Source: CAZRIP01 sp964600165 (GTDB lineage: Bacteria; Elusimicrobiota; Elusimicrobia; UBA1565; UBA9628). From it: a stretch of 15,107 nucleotides of DNA. This document shows, one piece after another, positions 8,191-15,107 of this stretch. The position numbers and the translations under genes are program-made. Location: NCBI GenBank assembly GCA_964600165.1, contig CAZRIP010000099.1:1-15107 (forward strand). Reading direction: 5' to 3'. The notes beneath the pieces are model-generated. The model did no database searches. It saw only the letters and a list, made by a program, of their open reading frames with translations, and was not told the origin of the DNA. Every line of letters starts with the position of its first letter. Position 1 is the stretch's first letter.

Positions 8191-8257
8191 AAGCCCTAGG
8201 CCCTCGGCCTCGGCGGTCTAGGACTAAAGGCCCAGGCGGCCGGACGCGATAGTATAG

Positions 8258-8278
8258 GGCGCGCGCGGGCGGCGCGCC
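8258..8278. repeat. GC-rich inverted repeat just downstream of the secreted-protein gene
   Basis: GGCGCGC (8258-8264), loop GCGGGCG, GCGCGCC (8272-8278): a perfect 7-bp stem 6 nt past the stop of the 1013-residue gene. The position suits a transcript 3' end or an RNA-stabilising hairpin, but there is no T-tract after it. In such GC-rich DNA, chance is possible. Confidence 0.4.
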
Positions 8279-8284
8279 AGGGGT

Positions 8285-11200
8285 CTATTGCGGGTCCTCG
8301 AGGTAGGGATCGCCGGTCAAGGGAACCATCCAACGCAGGCCGATCGGGGCCTGCGCGCGGTTCGAGTATCTGGCGACGTCGCCGCCGCCGGTGCGCACGG
8401 CGTCGGTCAAGTTGAGGCTGATCGACGCGAACGGCGGGCTGTCGGCGTTGAGCGCGCCCGTGTCCTTGGCGATCTGCTGATCGAGGAACTTCTTGAGCTT
8501 CGCGCGATTGCCCGCGCCCGGCGGGCCGCCGAAGAGGCCGCTTTGGTCGGCGGAATACGACGCGATCTTCTCGAGCGCGCGCGCCGCCCGGGCGGCCGCG
8601 TCGGCGTCGAAGTTGACGCGCAGGGAGTCGCGCATGGAGGGATCGCTGCCGAGGAAATTCTCCTGGAACCACGAGACGGTGCCGATCATCGCGGCGTTGT
8701 TCGAAGACTTGCGCGCGGCGAGCTTGTCGCCCTCGATGTGGTAGACGGTGACGCCTCCGACGTCGAGCGTCGTCGCGCCCGAGCGGCCCGGGATCGTCAC
8801 GTCGACGTGGCCGTTGGAGATCTTGGCCCGGTCGATCTTATCGATGCCGGCCGTCGCGCCCTTCGTGACCGTGACGACCGTGATCAGCAGCTCCTTGCCC
8901 TTGAGCTCGATGTTCGCAAGATAGCCGCCGGCGTGAAGGTACTTGTCGCCGTAAAGGCAGTAGTACGTATCGCCCGAGTCGCCGGCCCAGTAATGGTATT
9001 TCCCGCCGAAGTCGTACGCGGTGTTGCCCGAGCTGCTGAAGGCGCCTTTTTCCTTGCAGTCCGACGCGTTCGCCGTCGCCGTCGTCGTCTGCGAGCCGCT
9101 GCCCGCCGGCGGCGACGTCGTCGTCGGCGTCGTCGTCGTCGGAGTCGTGGTATCCGTCGGCGTCGTGGTGTCCGTTCCCGTGCTCGTCACCGGAGTCGCC
9201 GGGCTCGCGGGACTGGCCGGCGGGGCGTCCTGGATCTCCGCGGCCTCGGGCACGATGTCGAAATAGCTCGCGGCGGCGTTCCACTTGAGCCCGTAGTATT
9301 GCGGCGTGCCGTCCGCCTTGTTGCCGATAAAGCCGAACGCCAGGTCCGCGGCCGTGTTGAGCTTCTCCGTGGGCAGCCCGGTCGTCGGGTCGACGCTCAC
9401 CGACTTGACCGCGCCGGAGAGCAGCGAGGGCTGATTCGCGTTGACGAGCTGGCCGTCCTTGATCTCCCAGGCCGCGTACTGCAGGCCGGCGCCGCCCTGG
9501 CAGACCAGCTGGAACTGGTGCCCGTTGGTGTTGACGGTGTGGCCGTTTTGCAGAAGATTGCTCGTATAGGCGGCGTAGAGGTCCGCCTGCGTGAAGGTCT
9601 TCATCTGCCCGTCGACGCCGAACGCGAAGTTCCCTTGCGGGTCGCGCGAGAGCTGGTACTTGATGTCGTATTTGGCCTTGTCGTAATAGGAGTTCTGGTC
9701 GTTCTGCAGCCGCACGTCGCCGCCGTCGCTCGGGATCTGCTGCACGTCGAAGGCCTGGCCGTAGATGTGGGGCGATTGGCCCGGGCCGGACGGGTTGTCG
9801 TTGCTGACGTCGACGACGTCGAGCATCGGCACCATCACGCCGTTCGACTGGCGGAACTTGAGCTTGAGCGCGACGGTGACGTCGGTCTGCGTCCCGTCGG
9901 CCAGCGTCATCTTCATCGTGTGCAGGATCGCCCCGTTGCGGTAGATCTCCTGGTTCGTGAAGTTCGCCGACGTGAAATTGAGGTTGAGCCCTTGTCCGGC
10001 GCCCGTGCCCGCGCCCGGCACCGGCACCGAGCCCGGCGGGTCGATCCACCCGTCCTTCCGGGCGATGTCCTGCGTCGTGCCCTTCTTGACGTTGGCGGCG
10101 TTGAGCGCGGCGGCCGCCTCCGTGGCCGCGCTGACGAGGAACGCCGCCTCCCACTGGTCGATCGTCGTGTTCTGCCCGCTCGTCTCGCCGGACCCCGCGC
10201 TGCCGCCGGCCCACGGCCCCAGCACGTCCTTGCGGTCGCCGATCTGGGCCTGACCGCCGACCGACCACGCCGCCATCTTCTGCGTGAAGATGTCCTTGGC
10301 GCCCGGGTACGCCCGGAGAGCCTGGGCGATCTGGTCCTTGGAGTCGTCAGCGACCCAATCCGGCGCCGCCGCCTGAGGCCCGGTGAGCAAGGCGGCGTAG
10401 ATGATGCCGACGCCGTTGGCCGTCGCGGGGTCGGAGACCTTCTTCTGAAGCCCGACCGCCAGGCTGCCCTTGATCCCATTCATCGCCTGCGCGTCGGAGC
10501 GGATCTTGTCGATGACGAACTTGTTCGCGTCGAGGACGATGAAATCGACGACGGCCTTGACGGCCTGGTCGCGCGCCGCGGCCGGCGTGTTTTGCATGAC
10601 GGCTTGGATGATCGGGTTGACGCCCTGGTCCTGCACGGCCGCGCCGGTGTCGCTCCCGTGCACGTCGGGAGCCGGACCGCCCGCGTTGCCGCCGGCCGGC
10701 GCGGGACCGGCGTTGCCGCTGAACTCCCTGGCCGTCTCGGCGCGCAGGAAATCGACGCGGTCGCCGCCGTTATCGGGGACCTGCATCGCCATGTCGAGAA
10801 GGGCCGGGACCACGGCTTTCTTCGTGGCGTCGCCGGCCGCGGCCTTGAGTCGCGCGAAGAGAGCCGGATCGCTCGCCTTGACCGCCGATAGCATGTCGAT
10901 GAGCTTCTGCTTGTACGCCGGAGTGAGGCGCGACTCGAGGGCGAGCAGGGCGTCGATATCCGGATCGGCGGTCTGCGCGCGGACTTGCTTGGGCGGCGCG
11001 GGCTTGGGAGGGGCCTCGGCCGGCAGCACGGAGGCCGATTGCGCGATGGCGGCGATCCCGTCGACCATCGTGACGGTCTTGTCGCGCTGCAGCGTGATCA
11101 TCTTGCCCTGACGCACGAGCTTGGCCTTGGGCTGCTTGTCCTTGCGGCTATCGAAAAGATCGAGATGATCGGCGGGCTTGTCGGCCTTGACGAAGGCGTC

Positions 11201-11326
11201 GCGCTCGGAGGTATGCGCGAAGTAGGGATGATTGGCGACCGGGAACGCGACCCAGGTATCGGCGGCGAACGCCGGGAGGGCGCAGGCGATGGCAAAAACC
11301 AAAGCCATGAGGGACTTGGGGGTCAT
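8285..11326 (-). CDS. Large secreted protein with Thr-rich linker (1013 aa), unknown family
   Basis: The protein begins MTPKSLMALVFAIACALPAFA|AD, a standard Sec signal peptide with a signal peptidase I site after residue 21. No other hydrophobic membrane segment is visible, so it should be periplasmic, outer-membrane-associated or extracellular. Residues about 22-110 form a small globular region. A Pro/Lys spacer follows, then a helical region at about 120-400. Residues about 455-700 look beta-rich (polar, with many Asn, Thr, Gly and Tyr). A Thr/Pro linker lies at about 710-755. The C-terminal domain (about 756-1013) has two Cys (C757, C790) that could pair. I recognise no enzymatic motif. 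The start is the first ATG, with only a weak GAG-rich ribosome site. It lies 117 bp after the Cys-rich membrane gene and 151 bp before the giant SecA-like gene on the same strand. This suggests a secreted component or substrate of the same system; that is inference. Confidence 0.85.
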   Translation of the reverse strand: MTPKSLMALVFAIACALPAFAADTWVAFPVANHPYFAHTSERDAFVKADKPADHLDLFDSRKDKQPKAKLVRQGKMITLQRDKTVTMVDGIAAIAQSASVLPAEAPPKPAPPKQVRAQTADPDIDALLALESRLTPAYKQKLIDMLSAVKASDPALFARLKAAAGDATKKAVVPALLDMAMQVPDNGGDRVDFLRAETAREFSGNAGPAPAGGNAGGPAPDVHGSDTGAAVQDQGVNPIIQAVMQNTPAAARDQAVKAVVDFIVLDANKFVIDKIRSDAQAMNGIKGSLAVGLQKKVSDPATANGVGIIYAALLTGPQAAAPDWVADDSKDQIAQALRAYPGAKDIFTQKMAAWSVGGQAQIGDRKDVLGPWAGGSAGSGETSGQNTTIDQWEAAFLVSAATEAAAALNAANVKKGTTQDIARKDGWIDPPGSVPVPGAGTGAGQGLNLNFTSANFTNQEIYRNGAILHTMKMTLADGTQTDVTVALKLKFRQSNGVMVPMLDVVDVSNDNPSGPGQSPHIYGQAFDVQQIPSDGGDVRLQNDQNSYYDKAKYDIKYQLSRDPQGNFAFGVDGQMKTFTQADLYAAYTSNLLQNGHTVNTNGHQFQLVCQGGAGLQYAAWEIKDGQLVNANQPSLLSGAVKSVSVDPTTGLPTEKLNTAADLAFGFIGNKADGTPQYYGLKWNAAASYFDIVPEAAEIQDAPPASPASPATPVTSTGTDTTTPTDTTTPTTTTPTTTSPPAGSGSQTTTATANASDCKEKGAFSSSGNTAYDFGGKYHYWAGDSGDTYYCLYGDKYLHAGGYLANIELKGKELLITVVTVTKGATAGIDKIDRAKISNGHVDVTIPGRSGATTLDVGGVTVYHIEGDKLAARKSSNNAAMIGTVSWFQENFLGSDPSMRDSLRVNFDADAAARAARALEKIASYSADQSGLFGGPPGAGNRAKLKKFLDQQIAKDTGALNADSPPFASISLNLTDAVRTGGGDVARYSNRAQAPIGLRWMVPLTGDPYLEDPQ
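9062..9190 (-). repeat. Thr/Pro-rich linker encoded by near-repetitive ACG/ACC triplets
   Basis: The plus strand shows runs such as gtcgtcgtcggcgtcgtcg. On the coding strand these give clusters of Thr separated by Pro (TTTPT, TTTTPTTTSPP), about residues 713-755. This is typical of a flexible extracytoplasmic linker between two folded domains. The triplet-repetitive DNA could change length by slippage. Confidence 0.75.
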
Positions 11327-11443
11327 GGTTTTTTCTCGACCGTCAGTCTATACCTTAATATGGCTACCTTTTCGTTGTCTCTCCGTCACTCCAGCGTACC
11401 TCCCGGGGCTAGGACCCGGCAAGGGCCAAAGGGCCTAGATCAG
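11327..11443 (-). promoter_or_regulatory. 117-bp spacer upstream of the secreted-protein gene; possible promoter
   Basis: The part near the start codon is notably AT-rich compared with its surroundings and includes TATTAA (complement of 11355-11360) and TATAGA (complement of 11347-11352). Either could serve as a -10 box, but no well-spaced -35 is visible. The part near the upstream stop is GC-rich. It carries CTAGGA and CCTAGA words, a GGGCC direct repeat (11423-11427 and 11431-11435 region) and a weak CCGGG/CCCGG inverted repeat (11403-11419). The words GTCCTAG and CTAGG are shared with the spacer before the giant gene. Confidence 0.3.
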
Positions 11444-14251
11444 TCATTGCAGCGTCGCTGACGCCGTCGGCGTAGTGTTGAGCGTCGTCTGCGCCTGGTT
11501 GATCGGCGTCTGCAGCTTGAACTCCGCCGCCGCATCCCTCATGTGCGGCTGTATGTAGGGGCTGCTCGCGTTGTCGGGGTTGGCCAAGGGTCCCGCGGCG
11601 CTCGTGAACTGGTTTAACACGTTCCCGCCTTGCAGCACGGGGGTCAGCGTTCCCGGCGGCGCCGACGTGACCGGTAGCGTGCCGTTCGGCGTGGCGGCCG
11701 CGCCGCCGGTGCCGCCGGCCGAGCCCGTGACGTTCCCCATCGCAGTGCCGAAGCCGTTTAGCGCCGTGTTCGCCGTGCCCGTGATATTCTGCTCGTGGGT
11801 CGTGTTCACGGGGGTGATCTGCGTCTGGAGGGCATTGACCTGACTCCAGAGACCGTTGCTCGCCGCGGCCTGCCGGTTATATTCGCCGACCAGGCCCTGA
11901 TACTCGGTTTGCAAGGCCGACGCTTGCGACTGGAACTGCGTCAGGTACTGCTGGTTGGTGCTGCCCACGTTGCCGGCCTGCGCGGTGGCCGCCGTCATCG
12001 AGCGGTTGGCCGCGTCCAAAGCGCTTCCCACCGCCGTCAGAGACGTCTTGATGCCGGTGAGCTGCTGCTGCGCCTTCGGGATCAGGCCGTTGTTGCCGAC
12101 GTTCGCGTTGAAGGCGGTGTCGACGGAGCTGTTCTGCCCGTAGTTCGCCGTGGCGTTGGCGGCTCCGCCCGACGTGCCGTTGATGTCCGTATAGACCTTC
12201 TGGATGGCCGCCGAGGCCGTGACCGCCGCCTGGGCGTCCGTCTGCAGGGTCGCGTCGACCGGCGGAGTCACCGCCGCGTCCGTGAAGTACTGGCGAATCT
12301 TACTGGTGTTCGTGACCAGCGGGCTGCTGGTCGGATCGGGCTGCGCGGACACCGTTTGCACGCCCAGCACCTTCGCCGTCGCCCCCGAGTCGCGGACGTA
12401 GAGCGCGTTGATGCTGTTGAAGGCCGTCAGCAGCTCCTTATAGGTTGAATTGTCCACGTTGTTGGAGTTGCTGCCGAGCTGGTCTTGGAGCTTCACATTC
12501 TGGCTCATGCTGATCCACGGGACGTTGACCGGCGGCGTGGCGCTCGCGTTATTGCACGGATTGGTCCCGCCGACGTTGTTGCCCTGCTCCATCGCCTGCT
12601 GCGCCACGATCATGTTCGCGCCCGCGGTCTGCAGTTGAGCGGCGACGGCGCTGAACGCCGCGCCGGACCCCGGCGCCGCCGTGCCCGCCACGCTGGTCCC
12701 CGACGCCGCGACCGAGGTGGCGCCGGCTCCCGCGAACTGCGTGCACAACTGGCCGATCTGCGCCTGAGGAGCCGTCCCCGGGCCGCTACCGCTGGTGTAG
12801 TTCGGCGGCGTCTGCGCCTTCGGCTTCGTCCCGTCGGAGGTGCCGCTGCAATCGAAGCCGCCCGAGCCCGCGATCTGGCCGCAGTCCTGGGCGCTGCAGT
12901 ACCAAAGCCTGTTGGTCTGCGGGTCGGTGCCGTTGGAGGCCGGAATGCCGCAGTAGTTGACGTTGCCGGTCTGCGAGCCGTCCGTGTTCGGCGCCTGCGT
13001 CGAGCCGCACAGCCCGATCTGGCCCGCCTGGACCAGGAAGAGCCCGGTCGTCGGATTGCTTCCCGCGGCGGGAGCGCCGCTCTGGTGCGGCACGCAGTAG
13101 ACCGAGTCGCCGCTGTTCGTGCCGAAGTTCGTGATCTGCTTGGCGATCAAGCCGGTGATGGCCTTAAAAGGCGTCATGATGGCCTCTTCCGCCATCTTGT
13201 CGCGCAGCTTGTACCACATCAGATCGAGGTCGCCGGCTTCCTTCTTCTTCCACTCGAACTCGATGGCTTTTTCCTGCTCCTCTTTGGCCTTCAAGAACGC
13301 CAGCGACTGGCCGTCGGCGTTCTTGCTGCCCTTGTCGCCGCTCGCGCCCGACGCCTTGTCCGCGGAGCCGGAGCCCTCTCCGTCGCCGCCGCCCGCCGCG
13401 CCGCCCGGCATGGCTTGGCTGGCCGCCTGCTCGAGGTTGCTCGACGCCGAGCCCGGGCCGTTCATGAGATTGGCCGCGTTCTGCGCCGCCTTCTTCAAAG
13501 CGTCCAAGCTGTTGGGGTTGCCGCCCTGGGAGTCGCCGCGCGCGCCGCGCATGCCGGCGCCGCCGGTCGGGCTCGGCGAGTTGCCGACGTTTCCCCTATT
13601 AGGCACGCCCGCCGCGCTGATCGGCGGCAGCGAGTAGCTGCCGCCGCCGCCGCCGGACACCGCTCCCAAGCCGCGCAGGCCTCCGGCCGACAGCGGGATC
13701 TTCGGCACCGGCAAAGCCGCCTTGGGCCCGGCCGCGCCGGCGGCTTTCGCCGCGGACTGCGCGAGCGCGTCCTTCCAATCGTTGTTGTCGGCTTTGGCCG
13801 GCGCCGCCGGGGCGGGAGTCGAGGTCGCCGGAGGCTGCTGCGTGCCGCCGGGGCCCATGATCAGCGCCGAAGGGTCGCGCACGTTGAGCGGCGTGATCAC
13901 GTCCGAGCCGCCGCCCGCCAGGCCGCCGGGCGCCAAGCCGTTGACGCCGGGCTCGTACGGCGAGCCGCCCTTGCCGAAGAGACCGCCGTCGCGCGCGCCG
14001 AAGCCGCCCTGCAGGCCTTGGTCGCTATCCGGAGCCATCATGAAGTGCTCGGCGAGCGGCGCCAAAAACAGCACGCCGAGGCCGGCCAAGATGAAAGCGA
14101 GGTCTTTCTTCTTGAACTGCTTCATGCGCTCCAGCAGCGACAGCCCGCCCTGGGCCACGCCCTTGATCTTGAGCTGCGGGGCGTTCTTCGCGTCCCTCAG
14201 CGTCGGGATCGGAAGCGCGGGCTTCTTGTCGTCGTCTTTTTTCTGGTCCAT
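11444..14251 (-). CDS. Single-TM envelope protein with Gly/Pro-rich region and Cys-rich domain (935 aa), unknown family
   Basis: The N-terminus is charged (MDQKKDDDKK) and not a signal peptide. One hydrophobic segment spans residues about 50-72 after KQFKKK, so the predicted topology is cytoplasmic N-terminus with the rest outside. Residues about 75-315 are low-complexity Gly/Ala/Pro/Ser, suited to spanning a periplasm or cell wall. Residues about 316-355 are a charged helical stretch (KAKEEQEKAIEFEWKKK). Eight Cys follow at 386, 415, 434, 452, 457, 468, 503 and 566, an even number compatible with disulfides. Residues about 585-840 are Gln/Asn/Ala/Thr-rich and probably helical. The layout resembles bridging envelope proteins such as VirB10- or TonB-like proteins only in general plan; no signature of those families was seen. 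The start is supported by AAAGGAG (complement of 14259-14265), 7 nt before the ATG. The previous gene's stop is 16 nt upstream of the ATG, implying co-transcription. Confidence 0.85.
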   Translation of the reverse strand: MDQKKDDDKKPALPIPTLRDAKNAPQLKIKGVAQGGLSLLERMKQFKKKDLAFILAGLGVLFLAPLAEHFMMAPDSDQGLQGGFGARDGGLFGKGGSPYEPGVNGLAPGGLAGGGSDVITPLNVRDPSALIMGPGGTQQPPATSTPAPAAPAKADNNDWKDALAQSAAKAAGAAGPKAALPVPKIPLSAGGLRGLGAVSGGGGGSYSLPPISAAGVPNRGNVGNSPSPTGGAGMRGARGDSQGGNPNSLDALKKAAQNAANLMNGPGSASSNLEQAASQAMPGGAAGGGDGEGSGSADKASGASGDKGSKNADGQSLAFLKAKEEQEKAIEFEWKKKEAGDLDLMWYKLRDKMAEEAIMTPFKAITGLIAKQITNFGTNSGDSVYCVPHQSGAPAAGSNPTTGLFLVQAGQIGLCGSTQAPNTDGSQTGNVNYCGIPASNGTDPQTNRLWYCSAQDCGQIAGSGGFDCSGTSDGTKPKAQTPPNYTSGSGPGTAPQAQIGQLCTQFAGAGATSVAASGTSVAGTAAPGSGAAFSAVAAQLQTAGANMIVAQQAMEQGNNVGGTNPCNNASATPPVNVPWISMSQNVKLQDQLGSNSNNVDNSTYKELLTAFNSINALYVRDSGATAKVLGVQTVSAQPDPTSSPLVTNTSKIRQYFTDAAVTPPVDATLQTDAQAAVTASAAIQKVYTDINGTSGGAANATANYGQNSSVDTAFNANVGNNGLIPKAQQQLTGIKTSLTAVGSALDAANRSMTAATAQAGNVGSTNQQYLTQFQSQASALQTEYQGLVGEYNRQAAASNGLWSQVNALQTQITPVNTTHEQNITGTANTALNGFGTAMGNVTGSAGGTGGAAATPNGTLPVTSAPPGTLTPVLQGGNVLNQFTSAAGPLANPDNASSPYIQPHMRDAAAEFKLQTPINQAQTTLNTTPTASATLQ

Positions 14252-14258
14252 GGCGCGG

Positions 14259-14265
14259 CTCCTTT
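14259..14265 (-). promoter_or_regulatory. Ribosome binding site of the Cys-rich membrane protein gene
   Basis: The complement reads AAAGGAG followed by CCGCGCC and ATG (14251-14249). This is a good Shine-Dalgarno match at normal spacing, lying in the short gap between the two genes. It confirms the start and supports translational coupling or co-transcription with the upstream gene. Confidence 0.75.
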
Positions 14266-14267
14266 AT

Positions 14268-15107
14268 TTAATTCGGGATCGGGTAATCCTTCACCTGCTG
14301 GCACTGATAGCCTTCGTAATGATAGCCGGTTTGTGACGGGCCGCAGCTCGAGCCGGCCGAGCCGACCTGTCCTTTGTCCGCGTTCGCGGCTTGCAGATCG
14401 GACGTCGGGATCGTGTAATTGCCGATGAGCTTCCAGCTGCTCGGCTGGGTCGGGTCGCCGCCGTTGTTCAAGAGCTCGTAATGCTGGCCCGACGGAGCGG
14501 GCGTGAGCTGCGTCGGCGGGCCGCCCGTGAAGCTGTTGGCGTCCTCGCGCGCCGCGACGCCGATCGGATAATCGGGCACGAGGTTCGGCTTGCCGCTCGA
14601 GTCCACGCCCTCGTAGTGCTCGCCGGTCGGAGCCGCCGGGAGGCCGGAGTCGCCGCCGCCTTTTTGGCTGTTGAGATCCTGCTCGACGCTGGGAGGCGGC
14701 GTCTGGCCCGCGGGAAAGGTGTTGTAATTGTACTCGAGCTGCTGCGTGCCGTCCGGCGTCGTCTCGTAGTGCATGTCCACCGGCGCCGGGGGCAAGCCGG
14801 TGTCCGCGCCGCCGGTTTGGGTGTTGAGATTGGCGTCCTTCTCCCGCGCGTCGTCGACCGGGTTGTCGACCGCCGGCGTCTGCGGCATCGAGCCGCCGAC
14901 CATCGAGGAGACCGCGACCGTCAGCAAGCCGATCAGGAAGACCACAGCCGGCCAGAACATCGCGCTGGCGACGGCCGCCGCGCCCGGGCCGCCGAAGGCC
15001 GTCGCCACGAGCATCGAGCCGAGGGCCATCTCGCTCGCCGCCGTCGTGATGTAGAGCAAGCCTTCGAAAGCGCCTCCTTTCGACATCAGATCGGACGCTT
15101 TGCCGAT
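14268..15107 (-). CDS. Membrane protein with four HYE-type repeats (5' end probably outside the window)
   Basis: The frame ends at TAA (14270-14268) and is open to the right edge. The first in-window Met is at 15086-15084 but has no visible ribosome site, so the true start may lie outside. Numbered from that Met (272 residues), there are two hydrophobic segments at about 9-31 and 38-62. After them comes an exposed hydrophilic region of four degenerate repeats of roughly 45-54 residues. Each has an N-rich/GG opening, a Pro-Ala-Pro or related turn, a HYE triplet (106-108, 157-159, 202-204, 256-258) and an ending near NYxI or DYPI. The last repeat has two Cys (248, 262), possibly a disulfide. 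The family is not recognised. Two membrane segments followed by repeats suggest a surface-exposed or periplasmic binding part. It is followed 16 bp later by the Cys-rich membrane gene, so the pair is probably one operon. Confidence 0.75.
   Translation of the reverse strand: MGKASDLMSKGGAFEGLLYITTAASEMALGSMLVATAFGGPGAAAVASAMFWPAVVFLIGLLTVAVSSMVGGSMPQTPAVDNPVDDAREKDANLNTQTGGADTGLPPAPVDMHYETTPDGTQQLEYNYNTFPAGQTPPPSVEQDLNSQKGGGDSGLPAAPTGEHYEGVDSSGKPNLVPDYPIGVAAREDANSFTGGPPTQLTPAPSGQHYELLNNGGDPTQPSSWKLIGNYTIPTSDLQAANADKGQVGSAGSSCGPSQTGYHYEGYQCQQVKDYPIPN
14274..14831 (-). repeat. Four degenerate tandem repeats in the membrane protein (HYE repeats)
   Basis: Repeat 1 covers residues 86-124, repeat 2 137-176, repeat 3 183-227 and repeat 4 234-271 (numbered from the Met at 15086). 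The shared core runs N-[TSA]-x-x-GG, then GLPPAP or a variant, x-x-x-HYE, a Gly-containing turn, and a final Y or DYPI element. Repeats 1 and 2 are most alike (LNTQTGGADTGLPPAP versus LNSQKGGGDSGLPAAP). Divergence at the DNA level suggests an old duplication. Confidence 0.75.

Larger units (their letters stand above)
8134..8284 (-). promoter_or_regulatory. 151-bp spacer upstream of the giant gene, with hairpins and a possible -10 box
   Basis: In the minus direction, 6 nt after the upstream stop comes a GC hairpin (8258-8278: 7-bp stem GGCGCGC/GCGCGCC, 7-nt loop). TATACT (complement of 8251-8256) follows, close to a -10 consensus but without a convincing -35. Further along are CTAG words and a hairpin at 8172-8190 (CAGGGACC, loop TAT, GGTCCTTG, with one G-T pair). 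The spacer could hold a terminator-like or attenuating structure, or a secondary promoter with a leader of roughly 110 nt. No U-tract or riboswitch signature was recognised. Confidence 0.35.

Noticed and set aside
955..8199. A 2414-codon open frame on the plus strand, antisense to the giant gene
   Set aside because: It mirrors the giant gene in a frame that lacks stops because of strong GC bias at third positions. The product is a repetitive Arg/Ala/Leu/Val/Asp mix without domains, while the minus strand shows a signal peptide and motor motifs.
9062..9190. CRISPR array or satellite repeat
   Set aside because: The repeats are in-frame Thr/Pro codons inside a coding region, with no spacers or conserved repeat unit.
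8288..10891. Long plus-strand frame opposite the secreted-protein gene
   Set aside because: Same GC-bias artefact. The translation is Arg-rich low complexity, and the minus frame has a signal peptide and normal composition.
11444..14251. Naming the single-TM protein VirB10 or TonB
   Set aside because: Only the general plan (short cytoplasmic end, one TM, Pro/Gly-rich spacer) agrees; no family signature and no other type IV secretion genes in the window.
12485..14428. Long plus-strand frame opposite the Cys-rich membrane gene
   Set aside because: Arg/Ala-rich shadow that spans two real minus-strand genes and their ribosome site; no recognisable domain.

Overview
The window is high-GC bacterial DNA. 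Almost all of it is one co-directional block of four large genes on the minus strand. Read in the direction of transcription (right to left) these are: a two-TM membrane protein with four extracellular-type repeats (14268-15107, open at the right edge); a 935-residue single-TM protein with a Cys-rich domain (11444-14251); a 1013-residue secreted protein with a Thr-rich linker (8285-11326); and a 2473-residue envelope protein with a signal peptide, internal and C-terminal membrane segments and a SecA-like helicase/translocase motor (712-8133). At the far left are an HNH-nuclease reading frame on the plus strand and the 5' end of an overlapping minus-strand gene that leaves the window. The signal peptides and envelope-type proteins point to a Gram-negative-type bacterium. 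The protein style, GC content and HNH type are compatible with a high-GC Elusimicrobiota lineage, but that is a weak inference and no marker gene is present.

Layout: 1-176 (minus) is a partial gene with a strong Shine-Dalgarno sequence. The HNH frame ends at 645 and its 5' boundary is unresolved because it overlaps the minus-strand gene. At 645-689, between the convergent HNH and giant-gene stop codons, lie two interlocked perfect palindromes, one of them 36 bp with no loop. The giant gene follows at 712-8133. The 151-bp spacer at 8134-8284 has hairpins, CTAG-containing words and a possible -10 box. The secreted-protein gene is at 8285-11326, with a second CTAG-bearing spacer at 11327-11443. 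The last two genes are only 17 bp apart, with a good Shine-Dalgarno sequence between them.

The main discovery is the giant protein. Its residues about 1600-2115 carry, in the right order and roughly SecA-like spacing, a Walker A (GAGKT), a SecA-style Walker B (DEFDQLFLD), an SGT motif III, an ASRGLD motif V and a Q-x-x-GR motif VI followed by a SecA-like RDFFYFTD strand. This motor sits inside a protein with a large exported N-terminal region and internal and terminal membrane segments, which is not the architecture of housekeeping SecA. Its three same-strand neighbours are all membrane-bound or secreted proteins of no family I recognise. My inference is a dedicated envelope or secretion machine: the giant ATPase as motor, the single-TM Cys-rich protein and the repeat protein as membrane or cell-surface components, and the 1013-residue protein as a secreted partner or substrate. 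No RNA genes, CRISPR arrays, transposase genes or integrase genes were seen.
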